Both the position numbers and the translations under genes were made by a program. DNA of 64,000 bases from Trichodelitschia bisporula (taxonomy: Eukaryota > Ascomycota > Dothideomycetes > Phaeotrichales > Phaeotrichaceae), in the NCBI GenBank assembly GCA_010356995.1, contig ML996707.1, positions 248,001-312,000 on the forward strand. The letters are read 5' to 3'. The notes under the pieces are model-generated. The model was not told the origin of the DNA. It was given only the letters and a program-made list of their open reading frames with translations, and did no database searches. Shown here one piece after another: positions 34,901-45,689 of this stretch (positions are counted from its first letter, which is position 1; each line of letters opens with the position of its first letter).

Positions 34901-37900
34901 CGTTGCGCATGATCCTGGGCAGAGCATTTGGGACCGTGATCATAACGCAGTAGACGCGGAGGTGGTGCTCCGTAAACAAAACGTCAATGACCCGCTCAGA
35001 TAGTGACTCCAAGAATGGCACATCCAATTGCCGTGGCGGTCCGCCGGCTGTGGTTGGGGCTGTAGAAGCCGCTTGCGTCTCAATTAGGATTATGGGGAGA
35101 TACTCCCCATTGACATAGGAATCGAACGCCGAACTATATCATCAGCGCGCGCCGTACCACATTACCGTGCAGACTCACCAATCATAGATCTTGAGCACGT
35201 TCTTCATGATACTGAGCACAAGGTGCTGTACGAAGAAGTAGCGGTGTTCAGCCTCGGGAACACCGTTGTCAACCCACTCCACCCGCTGCCGGATACGATC
35301 CTCATACAACCCCAAGACGTAAATCTTGCCGTTGATCAAGCAGCCTAACAGACCAGTCCTAAGGAATTCCGGTTCCACAATGACGGGCGTCGGATTGCCC
35401 TCTACGAATCTGTACGGCTTTGCATGAAAGATGGTCTCTGTGTATTTGGGCAGAGCCCAGAATCCACCTGAGAGTGACGGCGAATCGACCCAAATCTCTC
35501 CGACCGAGTACGGTGGGCAAAGCAGGTTCGTTTCGGGGTCGACCAAGGCAAGCGTGGCGTCCGGTATGGGATATCCAAATGCGCCGACTCGCAACAAGCC
35601 CGGGTCATTCGCCCTCTTCTGCACCTCATCGCCCACTGCCACGACGACGATCTGATTGCTCTTCAAAGCCTCCTTATCCAAAAGTGCTTCGGAGAGCTCT
35701 GTTCTGTGCTTCTTATGGTTCGACCGCATCACGGGCCCTCCGCCCCCAATCAAGCTGCTGTAACCATTATTGACAGCATTGTCAGGCGAATCCTCCTTAT
35801 CATCATCCTCTTCTGATGGAGTGGCACTGAGCGGACAACCCAACCGCTCTTCTCGCCCAATCCAGTCCCGGACGGAGATGACCATACCGCCATATTCCGG
35901 AAGGCACAGCATCGGCGCCACAACTTCTCTAGCCCGTGTATTCCTCAACGGCCGCAGCCACCGGTCCGCCAGGAGCTCATGGAATTCGCAATCAATCGTC
36001 AGCGTGTCGATCAGGCAAATCTTCACAGACGAAAAATTGGGCTCCACATTCTTCTTAAAGTTGCGAGTGGCCATTGGGTCTTGTTGATAATTGTAGGCCG
36101 CACGCTTGAGGCCTGGATAGTCGGCGACCATGACTGTGGCCTTGTACTTGCTGATGAGATGCGCGTAAAGTCCAGGGGTGTCAACCGTCCGGGCCTCCAT
36201 CCACACAACGGTGTGGCCTCCGTAGACACCAAGAAGAATTCCCAAAATCAGGCCGGCCCCTTCGCGGGGATCCAGATAGCTCAGTATGCTTTCCGTGCTC
36301 GTCGCGGGGGGCGGTACGACAAAGCTCCCGTCCGGATGGCGTAAATTCGGATTGAAGGTGTCCGTACTCGCGTTGTCTTGGGCTGGGACTGTGGAAATGA
36401 TCGCTTGCATACACGCCATCTGATGCATTATTGTTCGATGGCTCAATACCACGCCTCTGAGGTCGCCAGTTGGAGCACGTGAAAACTCAATATAGGCCAA
36501 ATCAGGCGTCGGGAGCTGCGGGCCGTCATCCTTCTTCTTGGGGTGGTAGCTGCCAAACTCGTTTGTCTTCCACCATTCGACACCCGTAGGCCACTTGAGT
36601 CGCTGCGCGCTAATATCACGCTGAAACGCTTTCAGATTGTTGTCCGTCGTCAAAGCAAGATGCGCTTGCGTTGTAGTCAGCAGAAGGCTTAGCTTCTGGT
36701 ATTCCTCGACGTTGTTCATTGGGACAGCCACAACTCCCGCCAGGAAGCAGCCCAACAACGCAACAGCAAAGTCGATGATCTCAGAGTCGCGGTACACCAA
36801 AGCCACACGGTCCCCACGGTATAGGTTACCTTTGTCCTTGATGACTTGGGCCACCTTTTCGGCTCGGCTGTGCAGCTTTTCGAATGTTATGGATGCAGTT
36901 TCCTTGCCCTTCGGGTCCAACACCCAAAAGGCCGGCTGTCTCGAGTTGGTCTTTCCACGGTGGCGAAGCACAGCTCCGAGGTTGTCGAACTTACTCATAA
37001 GGACGCCGGCATTATGGGGATCAACCGCATCAAAGGGCACTTCTCGCGGATCAAGGGGAAGCTGGCAGTCCACGATTGCAGCCGGCGGGAGGTCCTGAGC
37101 ACCGAGCATAGGCGGAGCCATGATTGCGGTTGGGGAGAAGGGCTCCTGGGAATACCTATGCACACCACCGTAGCTGTCTCGGGGCGCCTCCGAGGCCTGT
37201 TGCCCCGCAAAATCCGAGAAGAAGCCTTGCTGGGAATCCAGCATTGTACTGAGCCTGCTCTGTCCTGGAGAGCCATATTCTCCGCCTGCGCCATCGTGCT
37301 CATACGTCGGCTGGATGGCAGGGTTGAAGCGGTAGTCAGAGCCGACCATCGTCCCGCCGCGCGACTCGTATTCATACGGATCTGGTGTTAGGGGCCTCGC
37401 CTGGTACGAATCGCGCGGGTAGGGCTGCTGCGTAACATTCCGTACCCCCAACTGCCTCTCTTGAAACCGGCCAACCTGAGTCTGAGGATATCCGGGGGCG
37501 GATGCGGGAGAGTACGAGCCGGAGGCATTCCTCGAGTGCGCATGGGCATTGCCCTGATGGTCCAAGGTGGTTCCGGAGAGGGCGGCAAAGGAGGCGTTGC
37601 GCGACCCTTCTATCCCTTGCGCCTGCTGCTCGTCGCCATTGTGTATCCGTAGCCGACTCTGGAGTTCGTCCGTCTGCTCCGTGTTGAAGAACTGCGACAT
37701 GATGACGGTTCGGCGCTTCTCATAACTGTGCCGTTGTCAGCGCCAATCCTTGCAGCTTTATAGAAATCTCGAAGTGTTCCCAGCAGTGGCACCGGGTGAG
37801 TGTCGTACCCTTTTCTAGTGATATCGCCCTCCTGCACACTATTAGCGCAAGTCCCAGGGCCCATCTCGGCAGCCACCTGTATATACCTCAAGCTCGCGAT

Positions 37901-37946
37901 CCAGCTCCCGCAGCCTCGCCTGCAACTCTGCATCTAGGTCCGCCAT
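31933..37946 (-). CDS. CPS1: CPS1/DIP2-type protein: DMAP1-binding domain plus two adenylate-forming domains
   Basis: Six exons on the minus strand: 37946-37887, 37831-37809, 37725-35179, 35133-33707, 33659-33056, 33010-31933, giving 1,912 residues. The N-terminus (MADLDAELQARLRELDRELE, then EGDITRKGYEKRRT) is a DMAP1-binding domain. A disordered linker follows, then two adenylate-forming domains (about 260-880 and 950-1560) and a Pro/Ser-rich tail. This is the layout of fungal CPS1 and animal DIP2. DIP2 and its yeast homologue Cmr2 act in diacylglycerol balance, and CPS1 has been linked to pathogenicity in plant pathogens. Domain 1 keeps a P-loop-like APTGDLRGVVLSH but has TGLLG where TGDLG is usual; domain 2 keeps RTGDLGFLH but its P-loop is replaced (YWTPDQRR). 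Exon 2 is 23 nt. Confidence 0.9.
37809..37831 (-). other. 23-nt microexon in the DMAP1-binding region
   Basis: Bounded by introns 37832-37886 and 37726-37808. It supplies EGDITRKG of the conserved block and keeps the frame (60 + 23 nt, then phase 2). Start-site choices that ignore it would begin at MSQFFNTEQ and lose the DMAP1-binding domain. Confidence 0.8.
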
Positions 37947-39142
37947 TGTGTATGTCGTCTTAACGGGACTCAAAGGAAGGTTGAGGATATCCCGCGGGTA
38001 GACAGGTCGTCATTGAAGCCGGTTCGCGAGAGTGACCGAACGAGCGTGTATTACCGGTGCTGAGTGAATGGAGGCAGTCACAGGGAGTTCAAAGGGGTCC
38101 CAACGCTAGCCCGGCAATAAATGAGTATAAACGGCCTGTCAAAGGAAGGCGGGGACGAGATCGGATCGCACAGTCGAACTGGAGACGCGGTTGCGATGAC
38201 GAAACCTGGCTGTGACCCGCGCTTGGCAAGCCGCCGCAGGGACTGAACGTGGGCTGAAGTTACCTCAGCGCTGAAGGCGACTTGCAAGCGCCCTGTCAAC
38301 GGAGCAAGGAGTCGCCAGCGCGAAACAATCAAAACACAATATAAATCGTATCAACCTCCGTGGACCTGACACTGTGGTGCTTATGAATAAGACTTCCTAC
38401 CTAGTACAGAGTACCTTGCTCGACTTAACATTTTGAGCAGCACGGAAGACGAGGACGGCGGAAGGAACGGCCTTCGTCAATGACGTAGGTACATGCCTCG
38501 ACAAACGCCACGGCGTCTCTCCTCAACCTCACCACTGAACTCCAACATCGCAATTGCACCCATGGAAGCGACGAAGTACAACACTCGATACTGCTATGGA
38601 AATGATTTCTGCGGAAGACGGGGATCTCCCTCTCTCAGAAACTACACTGCCTCAATGGGAGTATCTTTGCTACATGATCACACGAGGCATGTCGGCCTTG
38701 ACATTTTACTTTTACCTCCATGTCCTAAATGAGTTAATCGATCTGTCTTTTCTTGCCTATCTAGCGTATCTATCGCCACAATGCGGTGCTCCTGGTCAAG
38801 AGAAGTTCCATTGCTATTGTCATGCCGCGCCCTATATCGTGAGAGGTTGAGAAGTGCTAAGAAAGGAGTAAGATACCAATTACACCAGCCAACAGCTTAC
38901 AGCGGCATAACCGTACGGCGAAACAAATACTCCTGGAATGTCATCTCGAATATAAAGTGCATGTTCATCGACACTGAACTTCGGTAAGCAGCAGCCATTG
39001 ATCGAGCCGGTATGTCTGTCACTCACGAAGAGAGAGCGCATAATCCTCAGCCCTACGTCCCTACCCAGCACTTCGAAAACGGCGACACCAAAAAAGGAAG
39101 CTCGAATCCACGGCGCGAAGCAAAGCCAAAAACAGTGAGGAG
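37947..39142. other. 1.2-kb intergenic region
   Basis: Promoter of the CPS1/DIP2 gene on the left; the tRNA-Gln terminator on the right. Plus-strand frames near 38490-38850 are short, without family resemblance or splice support. No gene called. Confidence 0.5.
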
Positions 39143-39148
39143 AAAAAA
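39143..39148 (-). terminator. Pol III terminator of tRNA-Gln
   Basis: Six T on the transcript strand, two bases beyond the tRNA 3' end. Confidence 0.85.
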
Positions 39149-39150
39149 GA

Positions 39151-39245
39151 AGGTCCTGCCCGGATTCGAACCGGGGTTACCGGAAAGTGTGAATTCTGAA
39201 CTGAAGATCAGAATCCGATGTGATAACCAACTACACTACAAGACC
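39151..39245 (-). tRNA. tRNA-Gln (CTG) with a 22-nt intron
   Basis: Acceptor GGTCTTG pairs with CAGGACC. D arm GTGTAGTTGGTTATCAC, anticodon arm TCGGA-TTCTGAT-TCCGG, T arm CCCGGTTCGAATCCGGG. Anticodon CTG decodes CAG. An intron of 22 nt follows the base 3' of the anticodon and contains CAG triplets that can pair with the anticodon, as pre-tRNA folding needs. The mature tRNA is 73 nt including the discriminator. Confidence 0.93.
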
Positions 39246-39309
39246 TGATTTATGACTAAAACTTTGCTCCCAAGTTACATCCCATCTCGCCCAAGACGAG
39301 ATGTCCAAC

Positions 39310-39323
39310 GGCGGATATCCGCC
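39310..39323. promoter_or_regulatory. perfect 14-bp palindrome GGCGGATATCCGCC
   Basis: Sits 65 bp upstream of tRNA-Gln and 176 bp past the MFS stop. It contains CGG-N4-CCG, an inverted CGG pair of the kind bound by Zn2Cys6 dimers. A 7-bp inverted repeat (CATCTCG...CGAGATG) lies just before it (39283-39303). Function is a guess. Confidence 0.35.
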
Positions 39324-39499
39324 AATTCAACAGATCGAGGTTCTTGGAAGCTTCATAGACATCAAGCAAACTGAATGGATGAATTACTATCTACCTCTCA
39401 TTACGAGCAATGCATCTAACCCGCAGCCCAACACCTCTAATGCACCCCATATGTATACGCCATCCATGCACTTCCCTCACCCCTTCCTCTCCACCTCAA

Positions 39500-41443
39500 C
39501 TACGCCCTGACATCCACACTCTTCTCCTCCTCAAAAACAACCGGCACCTCCCTCCCCACCCTGGCCTCCTCCTCCTCCCTCTCCCTCTGCAACAAATACT
39601 GACAAAACTTACTCCGCTGCCTCAGCTTCGTCCCCTTCCAAATAAACACAAACGGAATCACCGCCATCGCAACGCTCAAGAAACCGAGCAGCGAGCACGC
39701 CCACGGCACCCCGAGCCTCGTGTACATAGGCCGCGCCGCGAAGGGGAGCACGGCGCCAGCAGCGCTGCGCACCATTGATGCAGCGGCCATAGCGCTGGCG
39801 GCGAAGATCTTGTACTGTGCTCATCAGCTCGGATCGGGCGGTCAGGGGTTCCCAAACTCACCGCATCAACAAGATAATTCAACAACGCCATAAAAATGAG
39901 CAAATACCCAATACCAAACGGCACCCCGCCCAGCACCGGGACAATCCAATGCACATCCGCCCTCGCACTCCACCCCATCCAAAAGCAGCTCGCAATAAGG
40001 AAAGGGCCAGCGAAGCACGCCAACGGCAATCTATTCATTTCCTCGCTCCGCGCCCAGCGGGCATTCCGCGCCCGCGCCCGCGCCATGATCATGTCCCACA
40101 AGATGTAGATGCCGATGGCGATGCACGCGCCGACGCCGATGGACAGGAAGACGAGCCCTTCTTGGCCGGGCGTGAAGCCGTAGATGTCGGTGAAGATGAT
40201 GGGGAAGGCTTGGAAGAACATGTAGAAGATGCCGTAGGCGAAGGCGAGGTAGAGGCAGGAGAAGAGGACAATAGCTTTGGGGGTTAGCGGGGCGGGGAAG
40301 GGGGGGAAGGGGGGCGTGAGGAGTGGGGTGGGGGACACACCTTCGAACAGGAACATCCGCACCGGCCGCGTGAGCACCACGGTAATAATGTGCGCCATAT
40401 CCTTCCTCTCATGCTCAATCGGCGCATACATCGTGTCCTCACCCGTTTCCTTGCGTATCTTGCGCGCGCGCGTGCGCAGCAGAATCGGCGCGAACGTCTC
40501 CGGCACGAGCAGGAGCGGCACGGCGGTGACGCCGGCATATATCAGGCTCGTCCAGAAGCTCCAGCGCCAACCGACGGACGGGGACAGGTAACCGGAAATG
40601 ATGGGTCCGGCGCAGGGGCCGAAGGTCGTGGCGCCCATGAAGATGGCCATTGCGCGGCCGCGCGATTCTGCGGTCTTGTATACGTCGGCACATGTCCTGA
40701 GCGGTCAGTGTGTACGCGGGGGTTGGCTGGAGCACGTACCCGCCGACTACGGCAATGGGACATGCGGCGAAGATACCGGTGATGAACCGTAGTATCACGA
40801 AACTGGCGAAGTTGGGGGCTAGCGCGCAGCCCAGCGTGAAGAGGGTGTACAGCGTGAAGGCTACGACCATGATGTCCTTCCTCCCATAGCTCTCACTCAG
40901 AGGCCCGAAGACAATTGGCCCGAGGACGTAGCCGACGAGGAACAGAGACGTCGGGAGGATGAGTAGCGACCTGCTGGTTATACCCCATTCTTCGCCAAAG
41001 TAGGCCGATGAATTCGAGGCGAGGCCTGACGATACGGTGCTGTTTGTGACGGTGAGGATGGAGACTAGGACCACGAAGCACTTTTTCCACTGTTGGAGTC
41101 AGCTACGGTTCGACGACACTTCATGCTTCACGTACGGAGCTCCAGTTGTACGGGCTCTCTGGGTCGTCGGGGGCGAAGTATAGACATGTCCGACCGTCAT
41201 GGTCTTCGGAGGGCACATCGCTGGGTAGGCTTGACCGGGTGCTCCCATTGTCATTGTCCTTGGTGGTCATCCTGAGGTTCGCAACTTTCTCGTCGCTCTC
41301 GAGGTCCTTGTTCCGGGAAGTGACTACCACTATCAGCGATGACGTCTTCTCGTCGGCAGCGATAAGATACCTCTAGCAATAGATGCGCCCGTCGTCTTGC
41401 GCTCAAGCGCGAGATCTTGACTACCTCTCGGATCCATAACCAT
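39500..41443 (-). CDS. MFS transporter, DHA1 (drug:H+ antiporter) type
   Basis: Proposed exons on the minus strand: 41443-41371, 41329-41136, 41089-40740, 40696-40341, 40274-39862, 39814-39500, giving 566 residues. Twelve membrane spans. Motif A appears as GPLSESYGRKDIMV, and the later GWRWSFWTSLIYAG fits DHA1 family proteins that export drugs or polyamines. The N-terminal tail is acidic and soluble, ending DDPESPYNW, a hallmark of fungal DHA1 proteins. The first exon and 41-nt intron are my inference: they extend the open frame upstream of the ATG at 41270 to MVMDPRGSQD. If 41270 is the start, the protein has 522 residues. Substrate unknown. Introns are 41-66 nt. Confidence 0.9.
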
Positions 41444-42114
41444 TCTCTTCCCAAAAAACCGCAGCGAAGGAACAAAAATAATAATAAGAAGGGCTAAGCT
41501 AGGATAAAGTCCAGTTCATCCCCCCATCGGCGCCGCCTCAACCGTGGTAACGCGTGGATCCCCCCGCCCACAACGGCAGTCACCATTGACCCCAAAACCC
41601 ACTCCCCACCGGCACGCACCTTCCGCTGGCACCCCGCGGGCCTATTCCGATGAAGCCTGTACCCGATCTGCATAATATTGGTCGCAAAAGGTCGGGTATG
41701 ACGGCAACTAGCCCATGGCGTTGCGCTAGAGCATCATGGGAGCAGGCAAAGACGACGCCCTTGCGCGAGCCCCCGCATCGTGTGCACGCTTAGCCGGGCG
41801 GCAGACATGGTGTCTGCGAGCCGCGATCCGTCTTGCAGTCTTGGGGTTCCGGGGGCGGTTTGGCTCGGGGGTTGTTGTCAGCGCGACGTCACGGCGAGGG
41901 GTACGGTTGGTCGATCCGGGGGACCTGGTCGGTGGGGAATAGCAGAGTGCAAGCGGGGATAGTGAAGGCCAGACGGCGAGGACTCCGAAAGGGTACATAA
42001 ATGTTATCGTCTCGACGAGAGATATCGAGTCAGAGATTGCAAATTAGCTTCGAATGATTGAGATTATCGTCGGCTTGTTCGTCGCCTCACGGCCAAGCGC
42101 ACACCAAGCCGGAA
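41444..42114. other. intergenic region
   Basis: Promoter of the MFS gene and 3' flank of prefoldin 4. No coding signal recognised. Confidence 0.5.
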
Positions 42115-42730
42115 TTAGGTTTCCAAGTTGATGCTTTTACCAAACCGTGCGTAGAGCGCCACCTTGAGTTCCTGCATTTCGTCCCTCAGTCCCCCAAGCT
42201 GCTCCTCCAACCCCTCAACGCCCTCTTCTACCTTTTCCGTGGCTTCAGTGAGCAGCTGCTGCGCATCCTCAAGCGGCAGGGCAAAGAACGAATCCCCGAT
42301 CTTGTATCTACGTCGCGTCAATCCATGCAATGTCTCCGGCAGGGCGCGCAGGAAGGGGAAAAAAACGCACTGGACCTTCTCATCCTCATCCGCCAACTCC
42401 AGCTCATTCGAAATCTCTTCAAGGTCTTCCTTGTCCTTCTGCATTTTGCAAAAAAGTCATGCATGAGTTACTCCACAGCGTAAGTATCACGGCGCGAGCG
42501 AAGACCCACCTGCTTCTGCTTCAGCTCCGCTTCCAGCAACGACTCTTTCTGATGCAACTGACTGAATTTGTTGATTTTTTCCTGGTCTTCGCGGCGCACC
42601 TCTGTGTCTTCGGCCGCCGCCTCGTCTTCCTTTGAGAGCTGCGGTGCACACGAATATGTTAGGACGGGCTGCGCATGAGGCCAGAGGTGAGCCTCGTTGG
42701 ACTGCGTGAACGAACCATACGACGATTCAT
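42115..42730 (-). CDS. prefoldin subunit 4
   Basis: Four exons on the minus strand: 42730-42716, 42638-42510, 42438-42371, 42307-42115, giving 134 residues. A beta-class prefoldin subunit (yeast GIM3). The hexameric prefoldin hands unfolded actin and tubulin to the chaperonin CCT. N-terminal helix REDQEKINKFSQLHQKE, beta-hairpin core VQYKIGDSFFALP and a C-terminal coiled coil to RFGKSINLET are all present, and length fits the family. Exon 1 is only 15 nt (MNRRM) and joins MLSKEDEAAAEDTEVRRED across a 77-nt intron. The last junction splits the codon for Gln in VQYKIG. Confidence 0.93.
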
Positions 42731-43440
42731 CTTGACTGGTGCTCGGTCGACTCGACTCTCGAAAGCGAAGTCGGTAGTTATCGAAGGACGCGTTTGATGG
42801 ACAGTTGACACAAGCTCAAGTGCAGTTCCCAGCAAAGAGTAGCAGTCGACGCTCAAACCCGCAGCCAATCGGGCCGCTTATACCGGTAGAAGCTTCAACG
42901 CCACCCACGAATAGTATGTCTTCCCAAACCGACTTCACTACATGCACGACAACGGAATTAAATTACACAATTGGAATCTTTTCCTCCTACTTGCATGGAG
43001 GACATGTGAGTTCGCAGACTGTTCGACCTATCTCAGTTCATTTCCTCCCAGCAACGTGGCCAGCAATCGAGAACCCCGCCCCGCTTGCGGAGGACGCGCA
43101 TGCCCGGGGCCCAGCGGGGGCGGCGCTCACGTCAGTGGCGGGGTGTCGGTGATGCACCCACGCGATATCGCAAGTGATCAAAAGCGGGCGACATCGGCTT
43201 TTCACCGCCCAAAATGTTCAGTAACAGAAGAGCCCATCCAAAGGGCGCAGGCCGTCTGACCCGCTACATTCCTATGCTACACCCGTAAACCCTCTCATCT
43301 AAAACACCAAAAAATGCCATACCAATGGTGTACCCACCGTGTGCTGTGCCGCGCAAACCTGGTAGCCAACCGGTCCCCAATCCCTCATTATACAGATACA
43401 TAAATCGTACGTCGTCTCCCTCATGCAAGTGCGCATGCCA
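42731..43440. other. intergenic region
   Basis: Prefoldin promoter and 3' flank of the Thr-rich gene. Plus-strand open frames at 42805-43259 have no support. Confidence 0.5.
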
Positions 43441-44079
43441 TCACGACGGCACCTCCAAATGTGACCTCTGCAGCACGGGCGCCGCCTCCTCAGTCATAAA
43501 CTGATTATTCTCCGACGGCCCCCCAATCGCGAAGTCCTTCATCCTCGGCACCATCGGATCCATGGCTCCCACCGGTATGTCGTCGCGCTCAACGCCCGTC
43601 CCCCGCGGCGTACTCTCCCCCCCCGACCCCTCCTCATCCTCAGCCACCGCCTCCCCAGCAACCCGATGCGGCTCATGCACCGGCCCATCCCCAAACCGAC
43701 TTGCCGTACTCCTCCGCCCAACCTGCGCCTCCGCACTGTTCTTGCGGCTGGGCGCACGCGACCCCATGGGACTGTACTGGCTCTGAGATGACTTGCGTCG
43801 CCAGGCGGTGTTGAAGGAGAAGGCTTCGAGGAGTTCTTTGTGCTGCTTGTCTACGGGCCGCCGGTATTTTGGGGGGGGGAGCTTTTCGCCAGGTTTGTAG
43901 GTGCTGGCGGGAGGGTCAGGGTTGGGTTTTGCGGCGGCGGCGACGGCGGTGGCTATGGCGGTGGTGGTGGGTGTGGTGGTGGTTGTGGTGGTGGCGCCGT
44001 TCGCTGTAGTGGTGGTGGGTTTGGCATCGGAGTGCGACGCGCGCCGGAAAGTCTTCTTCAACCGTTCACGGAAGTGCAT
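43441..44079 (-). CDS. unknown fungal protein with Thr/Ala-rich linker
   Basis: Single exon, 212 residues. A basic N-terminus (MHFRERLKKTFRRASHSD) could contact membranes or nucleic acid. Then comes a low-complexity Thr/Ala run (about residues 20-50), then a more conserved-looking block: PPPKYRRPVDKQHKELLEAF, then WRRKSSQSQYSPMGSRAPSR. The rest is acidic and probably disordered. The central block resembles uncharacterised proteins I have seen across Pezizomycotina, but I cannot name a domain. The SRxPSRKNS-type motifs look like kinase target sites. Confidence 0.72.
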   Translation of the reverse strand: MHFRERLKKTFRRASHSDAKPTTTTANGATTTTTTTPTTTAIATAVAAAAKPNPDPPASTYKPGEKLPPPKYRRPVDKQHKELLEAFSFNTAWRRKSSQSQYSPMGSRAPSRKNSAEAQVGRRSTASRFGDGPVHEPHRVAGEAVAEDEEGSGGESTPRGTGVERDDIPVGAMDPMVPRMKDFAIGGPSENNQFMTEEAAPVLQRSHLEVPS

Positions 44080-44694
44080 ATCGAGAGCGCGGGTGCGGTA
44101 AGCGGCGTGAGGAGGGCGGATAGCCGCGGGACACTCAGTCGCAGTTCAGCGCGTAGAACATCTAAAGACAGCGTAGCAATCTCAGCAGTAAGAAAAACAG
44201 TCGGCAATGCGCTCATATATGGTGGGTGTCGCGGTAGGTGCGGGAGGAATGTGGAGAGATACAACGCTGGTCAAATGCAGAAGAGACTGGAAAGCTGACC
44301 ATCGTCATTTTGCGCCGAACTTGATTCGATCTCCGCGCCGCCGGCTGTTAGCGTCCGGCCCTGGCCTTGGTGCATGTGGCTAGGACTGGGGTGGGCCAAT
44401 CGGCGCGTGGGAGTGCTTGTTTTTAGATGCGACTTCGAGATTCGACGATGGGGATCTGTGCGCGCGCATCTTGGACGCGATATTGAAGAAGTGCGCGATG
44501 TGTTCCTGGCCTGGAGGGAGTTAATGGGGCCCAAGCTCTGCCTGGCTTTAGAAGTAGCATAAGTACCTCCCCAGGGTGTTTTGTCAACAACCCACAACAA
44601 CACACCTCAAGGGTCAAGCAACTCGACGCACATATGGAGTCCCCATTATATATTCCATGGGGAGCAACCTATACATGAAGCCGCAGCCGGCGCG
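44080..44694. other. intergenic region
   Basis: Upstream of the Thr-rich gene. No supported gene. The ORFs are short. Confidence 0.45.
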
Positions 44695-45192
44695 ATGATT
44701 CGGGCGGCGCCTCTTCAACACGATGACAACTTCGCGCACCTCGTCCAGTGGCTGCTCAACATGCAAGAAGCCAACCAGCTGAAGCTGATCTCCATCATGG
44801 GGCTACAGGCCCCAACGACCCTATGGAAACATATATCTTGGGAGGCTGGAATCTGGGGACAGCCTATCAGGCTGGATGATCGATCGGCGCTCCAGCCTGG
44901 TGCGGATCCAATATAATCACCGACGTACATCTCCGACACCTTGCCCACAGCAACAACGGCCCGGCATATACTATATCTTATAGAAGAGAAGCAGGCGAAG
45001 GGTCTCTACCCGACTCCTGAGGACTTCATTCGCGATGCGAAGCGGCGTGCTGGCACCGCCCGGCCCGTGATATATATACCCGGCTTCAATCAGGATGACC
45101 AAAGCACGAGTTGGTCCTCGTCCTCATCCATTCCGTCCTCGCCTTCACCTTCAGCTGATTCTTCTTCCTCGCCAATACCCAGCCCCACATGA
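44695..45192 (+). CDS. possible two-exon hypothetical gene
   Basis: Exons 44695-44899 and 44951-45192 would encode 148 residues. The first contains HLVQWLLNMQEANQLKLISI; the second LYLIEEKQAKGLYPTPEDF and ends in a Ser/Pro-rich tail. The junction uses GTGCGG...CACAG. The amphipathic pattern looks coding, but I recognise no family. The end overlaps an antisense open frame (45779-45090), and only one of the two is likely real. Confidence 0.35.
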
Positions 45193-45420
45193 ACCAAATG
45201 GCTAACCTTATCCCAGCCCACCAATACATCAATAAACGAATCCAAAGCCAACACAGGGGCCGAATGGCCCCGTCCGCCCCCGCAACGCTTCTGTGCTCGC
45301 GGATGATCCTTGCGAGTATGAACATCCGGAGGGGGACGAGACATAGCCTCTAGCGACTCGGCGGTAATCCTCTCGCGTACTCGTGTTTGCGTATCGGATG
45401 GACCGGGGACCGGCCCGGCC

Positions 45421-45474
45421 TCGCCCTCGGCTTGGACCATTGAAGCTTGCACGAACTGCGCTGGGCCTCCGGGA
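45421..45474 (-). repeat. local duplication, copy B
   Basis: Matches 45635-45689 over about 54 bp, with roughly four of five bases shared by eye and one or two small indels. Both copies also have GACAGTAG a short way upstream on the minus strand. Confidence 0.6.
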
Positions 45475-45634
45475 TAAATAGCACTACTGTCGGCTGTCTG
45501 AGAAGTACCATGCAGGACGGCAGATATTACGATTAGGAAGATGCGGCGCGCTGCCAGATGGAGGACCTTGGCATTGGGCGTTGGGCGGAGATCATACAAG
45601 CGATCGGGTCTGGCAGCCCGGAAAAGAACTGGAG

Positions 45635-45689
45635 CTGCCCTCGGCTTCGACTCTTGAAGCGTGCACGAACGTCGCTGGGGCCTCCAGGG
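45635..45689 (-). repeat. local duplication, copy A
   Basis: Partner of 45421-45474, about 210 bp away in the same orientation. The copies lie in different reading frames of the minus strand, which argues against a protein repeat under selection. Confidence 0.6.
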
